Positions 33,966 to 45,505 of a stretch of DNA of 64,000 nucleotides are shown here, piece after piece. Source of the DNA: Chromobotia macracanthus (taxonomy: Eukaryota; Chordata; Actinopteri; Cypriniformes; Botiidae); NCBI GenBank assembly GCA_036877525.1, contig JAZGTH010000034.1, positions 5,264,501 to 5,328,500 of the forward strand. The letters run 5' to 3'. The position numbers and the translations under genes are program-made. The notes beneath the pieces are model-generated. The model did no database searches. It saw only the letters and a program-made list of their open reading frames with translations, and was not told the origin of the DNA. The number at the start of each line of letters is the position of its first letter. The stretch's first letter is position 1.

Positions 33966-34889
33966 ACTTATGTTTTGTTACACATTGATTGTAGAGAGTG
34001 ATAGTGGGTGATCAGCAAAGGAGTCAGCATTTATGGTGTGATGATTAATACCTAATACCAATGAAGTGGTTAAACTTGTCTGGGAGGGAGGCATCACTGT
34101 TTGGAAGAGTCTATCTTGCAGGTTTGTAGTCGGTAGTAGTACTTTCCACATGCGTCTGGGTTTGGAGATGTTGTGGAATTGCTCCTCTAAGTGGAGTTTA
34201 TAGGAATGCTTGGCTTTCCTGATGCCTCTTGGTTAGCCTTGGCTCTGCTCTAGGCCTCTGGGTTGTGTCGCCAGGCAAACATGTTCCAGTCAGGATCCTG
34301 GAACTGCTGCTTTAATGAAGAAATTGTTTCACACTGTAATGGTTTCACACATTTGATGAGTGGTGTGTATTTGGATAGCAAAAACAAAGAGAGGTGATCA
34401 GGCCGACCCAAATGGGGGAGGGTAATGGCCTTATATGCCTTAGTGCCTGTTAGACTATACATGATTCAGAGTGTTGTCCTTCCTGGTAGAGCAAGAGACA
34501 TGCTGATAAAAGTTTGAAAAAACTGTTCTTAGGTAAGGTGGTTGAAGTGGTTGAAGTCTTCAGCACCAATAAAACTCAATCTGGGTGTTCACACTGGTGT
34601 TTGCTGATCTTTGTGTGCAGTTCTTCCATAGCTAAGTTAACATTAGCATCTGGGGGCGTGTACACAGCAATCACAACAATGGAAGAAAATTATCTTGGTA
34701 ATTACAAGGGTCTGCATTTAGTCATCAATACTCTAAGTTGAGCAATGACTTTCAGTTACAGCAGAACCTGTGCGCAACAAATTGTTAACATAAATGCACA
34801 GACCTCCACCCTTGTGCCTACCGGAGTCCTCTGCTGATCCTCAAGCTCAATGATGTTTCTGTAGAAATCATGACATTGCATTCCTTAAT

Positions 34890-35450
34890 CTGCTTGTGTG
34901 TTGTTAGTTAAAGCTGCAATTCGTCCATTTTTTTCATCCATTTTATGTTTGTAGATAGTAACTGCAACACTTTTGGACCGTTTGAATAAATGGATGTGCC
35001 TTAGAAATACTTGTCATTACATGCAAAGTCTCTTTCCTATTTTAGTGGTTTTGAGGGAGTAATGTATTCAGACTGCCTACTAAAACAGTATGTAGTTTTG
35101 GGACTATGCAACATTTAGTAAGCAAGATATGCCATTCCAGTTTACATGGAGATGCTTAGAAAGAAAAAAAAAATTGGACAGGAGTATAAGGGATATATGC
35201 TATAATACAATAAGATATCTGGACATTGCATAATGAAAGAGAATGTAGTTAGATCATTATGCTAAAAGGATATTAGCAATTTACAAACCCTAAGCCAAGC
35301 TAAATGTCAGCAGTCTCCCAGTAAGCAAGCGAACAGGCAACATTGGCAAGGAACATACACAACCTCCAATGATTTATAGATGAAGAAAACTTTGGGAGAA
35401 ACCAGGCTCAACCAGGAGGGCCAGTTCTCCTGCAATTTGTAACTTTAAAC
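34890..35450. repeat. Interspersed repeat R1, copy 1
   Basis: Shares long words with copies at 39540-39800, 44600-44940 (inverted) and 55350-56420: aataaatggatgtgc, ccagtttacatgga, gactatgcaacatttag, taagccaagctaaatgtcagc and gggagaaaccaggctcaac. Copy 4 continues into a LINE RT tail on the - strand, so the family may be a LINE 3' region. Confidence 0.7.
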
Positions 35451-38400
35451 ACAATGTGTGGACTTGACCCCTTGTCTATTATTTTACAGAAATTTCTTTT
35501 ATGCATTTGACAGAAGCTTTGGAAAGTGATACACAATGCACTTAAAGTACACATTTTATCAGTGTGTTTTTCCTGGGATCAAAGCCATGATTGTTGCACT
35601 GCTATAATGCAATGCTCTACCAGTCAATCTACACAAAACTACACTTTATTTTTTCTTTTTGCAATTCTATTAATTTACAATTTTCTAAAGCAATCTTTCT
35701 TTGTTTAAAGTAATGCTGAAGTAGTGCTAAGTCTTCTCTGTATTGTTTGTGATTTGTTGTGACCACAACATTTACAAACTAACACTCACCTGTTGCAATG
35801 ACATACTGGAACTTTAGTGGCTAGTATCAGAATTTAGGGCATTTTTTTAGGTTGAAAATTAAACGGAGCAAGAAAGAGAAATGAAACAATGGTTCCATTT
35901 GATGTTAATTATAATGCTGTGACAGCCAGGGACTAGTGAGAAAGATTCCACATTATAATAAGAAAACATTGACTCAAGAGAGAGGGAGCTGTATGTGTCT
36001 GTGATAAAAGCATCAGGAAGTGCTGTCAGGCATCTCATTTATCATACAGTTTTAACATATGTGAAATGAGTATCTCTGTTATCAGCTAGCCTGCCTGAGC
36101 TTACTTTAGGGTACTGCCATTTATTGTGTGCAAATGGCAAACTGTCTGGACTCGCAAGTCACTGATTTGTCAAACATGGCCGTCCTCTCTATTGGCTATG
36201 AACCAACATTCAGAAACACCCACAGCTACTCTGATCTTTTGGCTAAATGCTGAAAAGTGAGTGTATTTTTCTTTTATTTAAAGGCGAAGTATGTAATTTC
36301 TGCACCACTAGTGGCACCAAATGCAACTGCAGTTTGTTTTGATGGCCCTGAACTTTCTGAACAATAATACTATTAATGTCATCTTTAAATGTGTATTACC
36401 CCAATAAATTTACACAGCACATACACAGCACGTGGTAGAAAGTTTTCTGTTAAGAGTTTGCATGGCTCTTGCCATTATGTGAGATCTTTGAGCAAAGTAT
36501 ATTTTATCCCCTCAAAACCCATGACAGAACACACTGATCAGAGGATCAATGCACCACTGTGCCTTAGATGCTCTAATGAGCTAAACAAAATAGAAGCAAA
36601 AACTTGAGAGAACTGATAACTGTTAGTCAGTCCAGTTGGCCTAGCTCAAGGCATTTTCACAACACTCAAACAAGAAAAAGATGTGCTTATTTCCTTTCTG
36701 TACGGACCCCAGTTTAGTTTTCCTAAAACATAGTCCATTTCTGCCTGTTTTTCGGACTCTATTTACTTATAATATTTATTATATTTATTATATCTGTTTG
36801 CTATGTGTGAGTGAATGGCGATGTTTAGGTATGATCAAACATTCAGACATGATTTTATTTACTTCCTGTTTAAATTTACAAGCCCAGTGTTATAACAGGT
36901 TGATGTGAAGCACCAAACCGCACATACCTGCAGGCAGTCTGAAAGTCTGAGGAGATTTGCCTTTCATCCTTCATCATACTTTTCATCACACAGTCTGTAT
37001 TATGCCATACATATACATGGGCTACAGAGGTTCTTATAGACCTTTGGGGGCAGAAACTTCAAAAACTAATAAATGTAATGATTTCATGACAAGGTGCTAG
37101 TGACAACATTCTTGATTTGTAACATTTTACATTTGTATGACCTGTATTAGATTTGTTAAATATTAGAATATTTCTGTACTCTTACATACAATATTACCGC
37201 ATACAGTGGAAATGATACATAGTATACATAGTATTTCACTAAAAGACAATACAGCCCATCCTGGTAATTTTTTAAAGTCTAGAGCTTTAAATGGGAACCT
37301 AAACATTTCAAGTTGCTTCCCAACTTGAATACCTGATAACTTTTTAAATACCTGACAATTGTAATTAAGTAATAAGCAAGTATTGACCAAAAATTGTTGA
37401 GTACATTGGTTGTCGAGTACAGGAAATTTGAGCTCAAATGCTGAAGGAATTTAAGGCAGTGTGTCCACCAAAGCATTTTTCTTGCGTCCAGCATATTGTT
37501 TTTCAATGGTTTGCAATGGGAGCACTGCGCTTTTAAAAATGTGAGAAGCTGGCGAGACGCTAAGCGTTTACCTTGCACTAAGCACTCAAAATGATTTCTG
37601 TTGGCTAAGAGTTAAAATTTTCTACTTTGCGTTAAAAGCTGCGCTCATCAAGTCACTTTTTGCTCAGCCATCAGATCACAGTGCAGTAGGGCAGGACAAA
37701 CACCACATCGATCAGTAGTAACAACTGAATACAATGAAGAAGTTATTATGCTGGTCTTTGACACATATCTGTACCAGAAGATATCCATGGACTACTATCA
37801 CAATATTATTAATAAAACCTTCTACAAAATAAGATAATAGCATCACTTTAATTCTGCGAATATTCCATATCACACCAAATGCCCACTGAAAAAAGCTGTT
37901 CCTACAAAATGCACTCCATGTTTTCATCCATGTAAAAGCGCTTTTGTGGACACACAGCTTAATACTCGAAACCAATTTCGGCTTGAACAATATAAAAATC
38001 ACTAGGTCAAGATCGTAAAATCTCCCTCTACCTAGTAAGGAAAAGGAAAACAGTGTTTAGTGTCTGATGCAACTCAGGATAATTATTAAATTGGCAAGAG
38101 AATAACTTCAGTGAAGTGATCCAGTTTCATTTACTCTGACACCTATGAAAATACAAACATTAAACACAGCAGAAAGATTCCCTTATGTATTTAGCTTATA
38201 TATTAATTTATGGGAAAGGAGTGCTTTCTAAACAGGCATAATTATTAAACGGGCATAATTATACTTGCACTTAATTCTGTTTAGTTTGTTTTAGAGTCAC
38301 GGATGAAAAAAAATATTTTGGGAGATAAAAGTCCACCTGGGACAGAGTGAGCTGTCTTCTAGGAAATTTACTGGATTAGCTCAGTCACTAAATGTGAGAT

Positions 38401-39539
38401 GTCAGTCAGCCTGAGGGCACACAATATGAGCTGGAGCTGTCAATCAAAGCTTGATCTTCAAATGCTTCATTCTTGAAAGCCTCTAAAATTGACAGGACAT
38501 CTCAGAGCAGAGATCTGACAAAACTGGAGAACCTACCACAGATATTTATTTTATGTCATCTTTACTTTCAAGTTTATGAGAAAAAAATAACAAAAAAAAA
38601 AACAGGTTAAATCTTCTAAATAGAGGTAGTTCAGCAAAATGTTATTGTTTACATGCTGGTGTAATGTATTATTATGGAATATAGTTTGCTGAACACCTCT
38701 TTTCTGTCAAAATCACGCCATGACAGGTTCAGACAACCTGTCATGGCTTATTGCTTTAACCTACACCAGCTTGTTCACATTTTTTAATGAATTTATGTGC
38801 GATATATGGGTTCTGTTGCAGAAGATGGAATCTTCTTGGTGATCTTCACTGTCCTTCTGACTGTGTCCATAGATCTGTATAGACCTGCTTTTGTGCCTTA
38901 TATTTAACAAACATTTAAAACTTGTTGAAATTTTTAAATCTAAACAAAAGCTTTAAAATTAAAATGTAAAACTAAGTTAGAATTAGAGAGCTTTATTGTA
39001 TACCTACCTTTAAATAAGTATACCTGGGCATACATGGAATTTGTTGCCGGTTTAAGGCATTCCCATAGTGCAAGTTTACTCATACAGTCACTACCCACTA
39101 GTCTTGTACTAAACAAGATAAAGATTAATACAAACATGATTACAGTTAAATATAAACATGATTCTCGTAACAGAGTCATGCACATAGAACAGTTAGTGCA
39201 GACCAAACATATATTAGCAGAGTGCATACAGTACAATAATGCAGACGAGACATGACAATGTAAAATACAAAAACAAACAACAATCTTAATAACAAAAGCA
39301 CACGTTCTGTGCAAACCTAATGCTAAATGATCTAACAAATTATGGTCCAGTTATTGCTTTTATAAACTGGACAGATAAGAATATTTTGCACAAGGAACTG
39401 ATATTGCAAATGGGTAAATACAGAGGAGTTAGTGTAAGGCAACTGGTCTGGTGATCAGCACTGGGTTTGTTTGTGGGAGCATATTATAAAACAACAAATC
39501 CCCACAGGGTGTGGGTTTCCAGGATATGGTTTCCTGAAA
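35451..39539. other. Non-coding DNA
   Basis: No coding region is supported. Patches of balanced composition at about 35900-36180 and 38330-38540 could be conserved non-coding elements. A hairpin with 13-bp arms lies at 38717-38747. Frames up to about 130 codons on either strand (for example 38940-39338) have no recognisable domain. Confidence 0.4.
38717..38747. repeat. Short perfect hairpin
   Basis: gccatgacaggtt (38717-38729) pairs perfectly with aacctgtcatggc (38735-38747) around the loop cagac. Flanks at about 38620-38640 and 38690-38705 also look inverted (gaggtagttcagcaaaat versus tttgctgaacacctc), so this may be the core of a small inverted-repeat element. Confidence 0.75.
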
Positions 39540-39800
39540 AAATGGGCTTTCCTCAGAAATACCTGTCATTGTGTGTGAAGGCTCATACCTATCTCAAGAG
39601 CTTTATGAGAAGATTATATATCCAGCCTACTTAAATGGCATTTAATTTTTCTGAGACTATGCAGCATTTAATTAATTACATCACAGATGACAGGTATCAA
39701 ATTAAACTAGATATAAATAGATACATAAATAGAGCATAAAGCATTTGCAATACTACCATAAAATATCTGAAACAAATATCTGAAAAATAATCTTAAAAGC
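39540..39800. repeat. Interspersed repeat R1, copy 2 (partial)
   Basis: Contains gaaatacctgtcattgtgtg, tctgagactatgcagcattt and accataaaatatctga, matching copies 1 and 4 of the family. Confidence 0.6.
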
Positions 39801-39919
39801 CTTTGCAGATGGCAATCAGAGAAACTTGAAAGAGTCTGTGATGGCCACAGTACAATCCTGTGTTTTATCCAAAGCGACTTACAGTACATTCAAGTTATAC
39901 ATTTTTGTCAGCATGTGTG

Positions 39920-40307
39920 TGTAATGAGGCGGCAACCGAGTTAGAATCCATATGCAGATGTTTATTAAAATCCAAAGTGTACAAATCCAAGTCAACAGGC
40001 AAATAATCATGAATGTGAAAGCAGGCAGAGTTCATACACAATAAGGAAGTCCAATCCAAAACATCAATATACAGGGATAATCCAAAGAGCAGAATCAGCA
40101 GGGCAGGCAATAATCATACACAAGATAATCAAGGCATTAAATATAAATGCTTGGTAAGGCAGGTAAACTGGCAATACTTTGCAAATGCCAAATGGGCGTT
40201 GCCATGCTTATGTGAGAAACAAACAGGAAGTAACCAACGAGGAAGCAGAGGGAGCGGAAAACGGTCAGTACTCAGGAGAGGGCTCCCTCTGCTGGCGTGA
40301 CATTACA
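39920..40307 (-). repeat. 3' LTR of element G
   Basis: 388 bp, reading TGTAAT...TTACA on the - strand, sharing the cgccagcagagggagcc start with A and B. A transcript-start-like gcaaagtatt is the complement of 40173-40182. Just inside, the complement of gaatactccccct gives the polypurine tract. Confidence 0.85.
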
Positions 40308-40370
40308 GAATACTCCCCCTAGGAGCGACTCCTGGTGCTTGACAATATCACTGGGTGCAATACAGTCAGG

Positions 40371-41000
40371 TCAGGCACAAAAATCCTGAATGAGTGATGC
40401 ATCCAGAATGTTGTGAGTGGCTGCCCAAGATTTCTCCTCAGGTCCATACCCCTCACAATCCACCAAGTATTGGAGATGACCCCATCTACGTCTTGAGTCC
40501 AACAGCTCCTTTACTGCATATGCAGGAGATCCATCAATGTCCAGTGGTGGAGGTGGCTCAGTATGACCATAAGTATTGGCCAATCTCCTGGTTGAGCCTT
40601 TCCGCTTGACTGTTGGACTGAGGGTGATATCTTGAGGTAAGGCTGACATTAAGGTCCAACTGTTTCCAGAATGCTTTCAAGACTTGGGAGGTGAATTGAC
40701 TTCCTCTGTCAGATACAATGTCCTCTGGGATACCATAGACTCTGAATACATGTTGGAACAAGCTTTGGCCAGTTTCCACAGCAGTAGGCATACCTTTAAG
40801 GGGTACCAGGAGACAGGCCTTGGAAAATCGATGACCAGGGTGATAGTGAACTCATTAGACAGGGGTAAATCAGTGACAAAGTCTATGGACAAATGAGACC
40901 AAGGGCATTGTGGGATGTAAAGGCTGTAACAAACCTAATGGCAATTCTTTTGGTGTCTCGGATTGGGCACAGACCTGGTAGGCTTTGACATACTCTGGTA
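40371..41000 (-). pseudogene. Integrase and chromodomain remnant of element G
   Basis: On the - strand: YVKAYQVCAQSETPKELPLG (zinc-region end, near 40995-40930, with the first CSIC cysteine replaced), MSIDFVTDLPLSNEFT (core D), then VSDRGSQFTS and SQAERLNQEIGQYLWSY (D and E). A deletion then leads directly to EPPPPLDIDGSPAYAVKELL and YLVDCEGYGPEEKSWAA, the chromodomain, where the usual VDWEGY tryptophan is changed to cysteine. Frameshifts separate the parts. Non-functional. Confidence 0.85.
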
Positions 41001-41001
41001 G

Positions 41002-41243
41002 CAAAGAGCAGAATCAGCAAGGAAGGCAATAGTCATACACAAGATAAGCAAGACAGTGAATATAAACGCTCGGTAAGGCAGTTAAACGGGGCAGTTGTGG
41101 CCTACTGGTAAGTGAGTCGGGCTTGTGATAAGAAAGTTGCTGGTTTGATTCCAGCATGGGCAGGTAGCAACTGAAGTGCCCTAACTACAAGGCACCTAAC
41201 TCCCGATTGCTCCCCGGGCGCAGTAGTGTGCTGCCCACTGCTC

Positions 41244-41279
<36 letters not shown>

Positions 41280-41325
41280 AACAAGGAAGAAGAAGGAGCG
41301 GAACACAGTCTGGCGTGATGTTAAA
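41002..41325 (-). repeat. 5' LTR of element G, interrupted by a SINE
   Basis: 41002-41090 matches the part of the 3' LTR around 40086-40172 (aaagagcagaatcagcaagg). 41279-41325 matches the other end (ggaagaagaaggagcggaac...ctggcgtgatgtta). The middle is replaced by the SINE and its (GT)n. Confidence 0.78.
41091..41278 (+). mobile_element. tRNA-derived SINE with (GT)n, copy 1
   Basis: RNA polymerase III-type promoter words are visible: a box-A-like tggcctactgg (41098-41108) and a box-B-like ggtttgattcc (41141-41151; consensus GGTTCGANTCC). After them comes the family body gcatgggcaggtagcaactg and aaggcacctaactc. The 3' part ends in a (GT)n run at about 41245-41278. Two other copies lie at 59166-59246 (+) and 62453-62620 (-). 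Confidence 0.85.
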
Positions 41326-41330
41326 GTGTC

Positions 41331-44300
41331 AAACTTACAACCTTTGCTGCTAACGCAATGCCATTTGAGCTACAGGAACACTACAACACATTTTTATACT
41401 TTTTTATCAGTCAATACTTTTTTATTGTATTGTTGTATCTGATTTGACTAAACTACATTACTGTTGTTGTTCATGAATTATTATAAGCCATCGACAGCAG
41501 GCCACTGGGAATTGTCCTTAATCATGTAACACTTTAAATATTGTATTTAGTTTCTGTGGTGTGTGGCGACAGGGTGCAAGAGCGGCCATGTGTAGCATTG
41601 TTGTGTATTCCACAAAGCAGCAGTGTTTGGAATGTGCTCTGCAGAGTGATGGTTTTCCAGATCTATGTGTGACACTTCATGTCCCAGAGTGCAGTCTATT
41701 TAGCTGCAATTCTGATCAGAATCTTTATACTCTATTGGCCCTGGGCTGCAATTTCTGCAGGATGCTTTTATAAATGAGCATAATCAGAGGTAAGCCACTA
41801 CTCTCTGATTTCAGATGGAAACAGAGCTAAGAAACTTTACTGGATTATCATGCCACTTGAGAATCAAGCACACATACACTACCACTGGCCTACAATGCAA
41901 TTATTTTGCTATTGGCATTCTGCACCTGCACTTTGTCTTATTTCACTAAAATAATATAATTATCCCTCATTTTATTGCTTGTAAAGCTATCTCTTTACTG
42001 CAGGCAATGTAGGTGATCAATGAATCAATTCTTGCAGGAATACTGTTTGTTTGGAAAATGATTCTGCCCGGGACAGGGAGGAGAGTTGTGCTTGTATTAG
42101 TTTAGTGGGTTGGGTTTTCATGTTCACCCAAAATGCATTGGAAATGACTGAATTTTTCATGTTATGAGTATTTTGTACAGCAGCCACTTTGTGTAATAAA
42201 CTATATAAGTCATTACTTAAATAGAATAAAAAGACATGTTTGTTAGTCTTGGCATGCCGCAAGCCCATTGGCCTTCACTTGAGCTATGAGAGGAAATAAG
42301 AACTCATTGAACTACCAACAGCACTGAATCACCATATTTTTTATTATGGCACTTAACAGTGTAGTTTAACATTTAAATTCGGACTAATGCTTTGTCTTGT
42401 GATAATTCTACTGCTTATATGGGGGGATATATATGGGATAAACATAATAAGTGCAAATCTAAACTTTAAATGCACAAAACCACATAAATGCAAAATTAAA
42501 ATCTTGATTTCCCACTTGTTTTTGTGCTCTGACATTTTCTTATGATTTCACGTCATGTGTTTTTTCAGTTTTTCCCCTTGCTCTTGTTTCCAAGTTCTGC
42601 GCTTGCTTTTCCAAATGCTGCAGTTTCATGTAAATCAGGGCAGGCTTTAGCGCCACCATTGGTCCACTTTCTAGACAGACAGCTCCTCCTCTAGTCAATC
42701 AATCACAGAGGGAAGTTGATGTCACTCCAATGCAATGCAACTCCAATGAATGGCTACTGATGCTCACTCATACAAATTAATTTTTTTGGATTGACTTTTA
42801 AATGAACATAACACAAAAGTGTAGGCCAACAAACTTTAAATTTAGAACTTTGACATTTCACAATTAATATATTTTCTGGAAAACAGAAATTATTAGGGCC
42901 CAAGCACTGAAAGTGTAATAAGCCTATTGTTTTCCTAGAGAGCCTATGCATTCATAAACAGCAGAACATTCGTTTTTCCTATTTAGACAAAGACATTAAA
43001 AAAAAACAATACTGAATATTAATTTAATATTATCTGTGTTACAAGTGACAGACTGTCAGTTAATGAGTCTAGACCTACCAGTTGAGAACCACTGATGACA
43101 ATATTTTCAACTACATACTATTACATAATACAGTTGACACAGTAATGGCCCAGTGCCAATAATCTCTGATAATTTTTCTCTGCAAATGTTTACCTGGATC
43201 ATTTTCTTTAACAGATTAATGGCTTCTACTTTTATAACTGTAGCTATAATCGTGAGTTATTTTGAATAAAATGTCTGTATTTAATTAATAAATGTATTTT
43301 TGTAGTATTTTGTCTGTATTTTAGCAATTTGATAAAGTATTTTAACTGACAACTTTTAAAACTCATTTCCATAAGATGTTTCATTTAATTTATTAGTTAG
43401 AAGAGATCAGACAGTCCCTATGAGCACAACAGATCTTTACATGTGCTACACCTGTATCGTGTTCCATGAATTACTACTTTTTAGTTTTGTAGGTTATGTT
43501 AAACCTTTTAAATTAAAGAAATGCTGTTGAAGTCAAAGCATGTCTGTCCAGTTAAAAACTATGGCACAAAATAGGTTATCACTTGGTAATATGGTTACTA
43601 TTAGTTTGTTATTAAGTAGTTAATACTAAAACAATATTTGGATGTGTTTGTTCTGTGTGTTGGGCTTGTGAATCACACTTCTGCTGTTGTATATGGATTT
43701 AAAAACAAATGTCAGTTTTCCTATTCAGCTTAGGTCAGGTTAACACATTAACATATAGTTTGACCTATGCAACTTATTGTGCTATTAATATATTTCAGTT
43801 TGGTTTCAGGGCCTTTTTGTTTTGTTACAATTTTACAATAAACACTTTTTGGCCCAAAACAAAACTCACTACTGAAATCAAATATATTTAAAATAAATTA
43901 CAAAAAAGTACAAGTGTTAATTTTGTTTTTGTTAAATGAAATGAAACTGAAAATGAACTGAACCTATTCAAATAGTTACACAAACACGTTATTGTACATA
44001 AGGTAAAACATGTCCTTTGTTTGTACAGTTATATTATCCTCCCTCTCTCACAGTGTCTCTCTCTGTCTCTGTGGCACTCACTCACAAAGTAGTGCAGGAA
44101 GTGAAACTAACTCAGAGTTCACATGCAATTGGTTACGGTCATGCTACCCAAACAGGAAGGAATCTGTAACTGATTAGAATTCTTCCTTCTGCAATAATAG
44201 TCCCAAAATTAATTAGACTCCGGCTCTGGTCCTTCTATTGCTTTTCCTGTTTTGAAGCTGTTTTATAGAACACAAATTCCTAGACAACAAAGCAGAGATT

Positions 44301-44599
44301 TCAGTTACGAGGGGAGTCAAATGGGGCTGCTAAGCCAATGGACAGACATCCATCACCAAAACAAACAGATGCAGAATTCAGCCAGAAAGCCCTTAATGCT
44401 CTCATGCAGCCATCATGTCAGAGGCACACTGGGCACATGGGTTACTTCATCAGCCTGTTTAACTTATAAGGCAATATTCATGAGATCTCAAAATACGGGA
44501 TCATTTCGAATCGAGCATGCACATTTATCACAGACTGTAACATTTTCCTCCATCTATATATCATTGGAGTTTTGGTTCCTTGCCACCATCACCGTGTTG
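41331..44599. other. AT-rich non-coding DNA
   Basis: No gene supported. Frames at 41561-41773, 42017-42268 and 44252-44623 have no recognisable domain. The parts 41560-41800 and 44240-44470 have balanced composition and could be conserved non-coding elements. Confidence 0.4.
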
Positions 44600-44940
44600 G
44601 CTTGCTTACTGAGAGACTGCTGACATTTAGCTTGGCTTAGGGTTTTGTAAATTGTTAATATTGCTTTTAATATACTGATCTAAATACAGTCCTACATACT
44701 CTACTATTTCAGTATTTCTTCTTTCCGATTCTCTTTTCATGATGCAATTTTCAGATATTTTATGGTATTATTGCAAATCCCTTATACTCCTGTATCTTCT
44801 TTCTAAGCACCATCTCCATGTAAGCTGGGATGGCATATCTTTCGTAATATGAAACCTGTCATCTATCATTTTAATTGACTAAGTTTAATATAGCCTCAAA
44901 AATACATACTGTTTTAGTGGGCTGCCTAGCTACCTATTGA
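44600..44940. repeat. Interspersed repeat R1, copy 3 (inverted)
   Basis: Inverted relative to copy 1: gctgacatttagcttggctt, tatactcctgtatcttcttt and catctccatgtaagctggga are complements of words in 34890-35450. Confidence 0.68.
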
Positions 44941-44969
44941 GTTACAGCCGATAACAATAACATACAGGT

Positions 44970-45014
44970 ATGACATACAGGTAGCTGATGTAACAACAGC
45001 TACCTGTATGTCAT
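44970..45014. repeat. 18-bp perfect hairpin
   Basis: atgacatacaggtagctg (44970-44987) and cagctacctgtatgtcat (44997-45014) are exact inverted copies around the loop atgtaacaa, 19 bp before the start of the Tc1-like element. Confidence 0.9.
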
Positions 45015-45214
45015 CAGTCATTATATATTTATACAGTCATGTAAAAAAATAAAAACACCCTATGAAAGCCTGTGTATTTTTGTAACATTTTTGCAACATT
45101 TTGGATATATGTGTAACATCACGCCAGCAGAGGGAGCCCTCACCGGAATACTGACTGCTCATGCTCCCTCTGCTGAACTCTGAACTTTGAACTATGAACT
45201 TCCTGTTTGGCAGC

Positions 45215-45222
45215 TATATAAA
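45215..45222 (+). promoter_or_regulatory. TATA box of element B
   Basis: tatataaa, 31 bp before the predicted transcript start at 45246. The same spacing is found in elements A and C. Confidence 0.78.
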
Positions 45223-45245
45223 CCTTGCTGCCACATGGCCACGTT

Positions 45246-45255
45246 GCGAAGTATT
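45246..45255 (+). promoter_or_regulatory. Predicted transcript start and self-primer sequence
   Basis: gcgaagtatt would be the first ten bases of the RNA. It is exactly complementary to aatacttcgc at 45572-45581 just after the LTR. In Tf1 the 5' end of the RNA folds back onto such a site and primes minus-strand DNA after cleavage. Confidence 0.7.
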
Positions 45256-45505
45256 GCCAGCTTAACACCTGACTACTGAGCATTCTCTTTTACTGCCTGC
45301 TTTCCTGTGTTACCTATTGTTTGGTTCTCGTTTTCTGATTTTTGCCTAGCCCCTTTGTTTGACACCTGGATCGGACTGTTTGTTTAGATATTGATTCTCT
45401 GCCTGGATTTACGACCTCTGATTTACGTCTCTCCCTTTTGTTGTGTTGCATGGTTGGACTGTCTATGTGTATTACGACCCTTTGCCTGTACTTTCGACTT
45501 TGAAT

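Larger units (their letters stand above)
33115..34870 (-). mobile_element. Dead LINE (jockey/CR1/L2-like), minus strand
   Basis: Reading the - strand from 34870 down: an endonuclease-like region (EELHTKISKH and AVYTPPDAN near 34640-34560), the endonuclease-RT linker (HLGRPDHLSLFLL ... DWNMFAWR, 34462-34250), the RT N-terminal part (IRKAKHSYKLHLEEQF, about 34230-34180), the RT palm (33965-33711) and the C-terminal region (33531-33121). Stops and frameshifts are frequent and parts are missing. The clade is judged from motif style only. Fish genomes hold many such copies. Confidence 0.82.
39920..41325 (-). mobile_element. Deleted Ty3/gypsy element G, sushi type, minus strand
   Basis: The 3' LTR is at 39920-40307. 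Pol remnants follow, then a broken 5' LTR (41002-41325) split by a SINE. Flanks gtgtg (39915-39919) and gtgtc (41326-41330) may be a mutated target duplication. Gag, protease, RT and RNase H are gone, and a second deletion near 40560 joins the integrase core directly to the chromodomain region. Related to A and B but clearly diverged. Confidence 0.83.

Noticed and set aside
41098..41160. Possible tRNA gene
   Set aside because: Box A- and box B-like words are present, but the sequence recurs at 59166 and 62453 with a common non-tRNA body; it is a SINE head and does not fold as a full tRNA.
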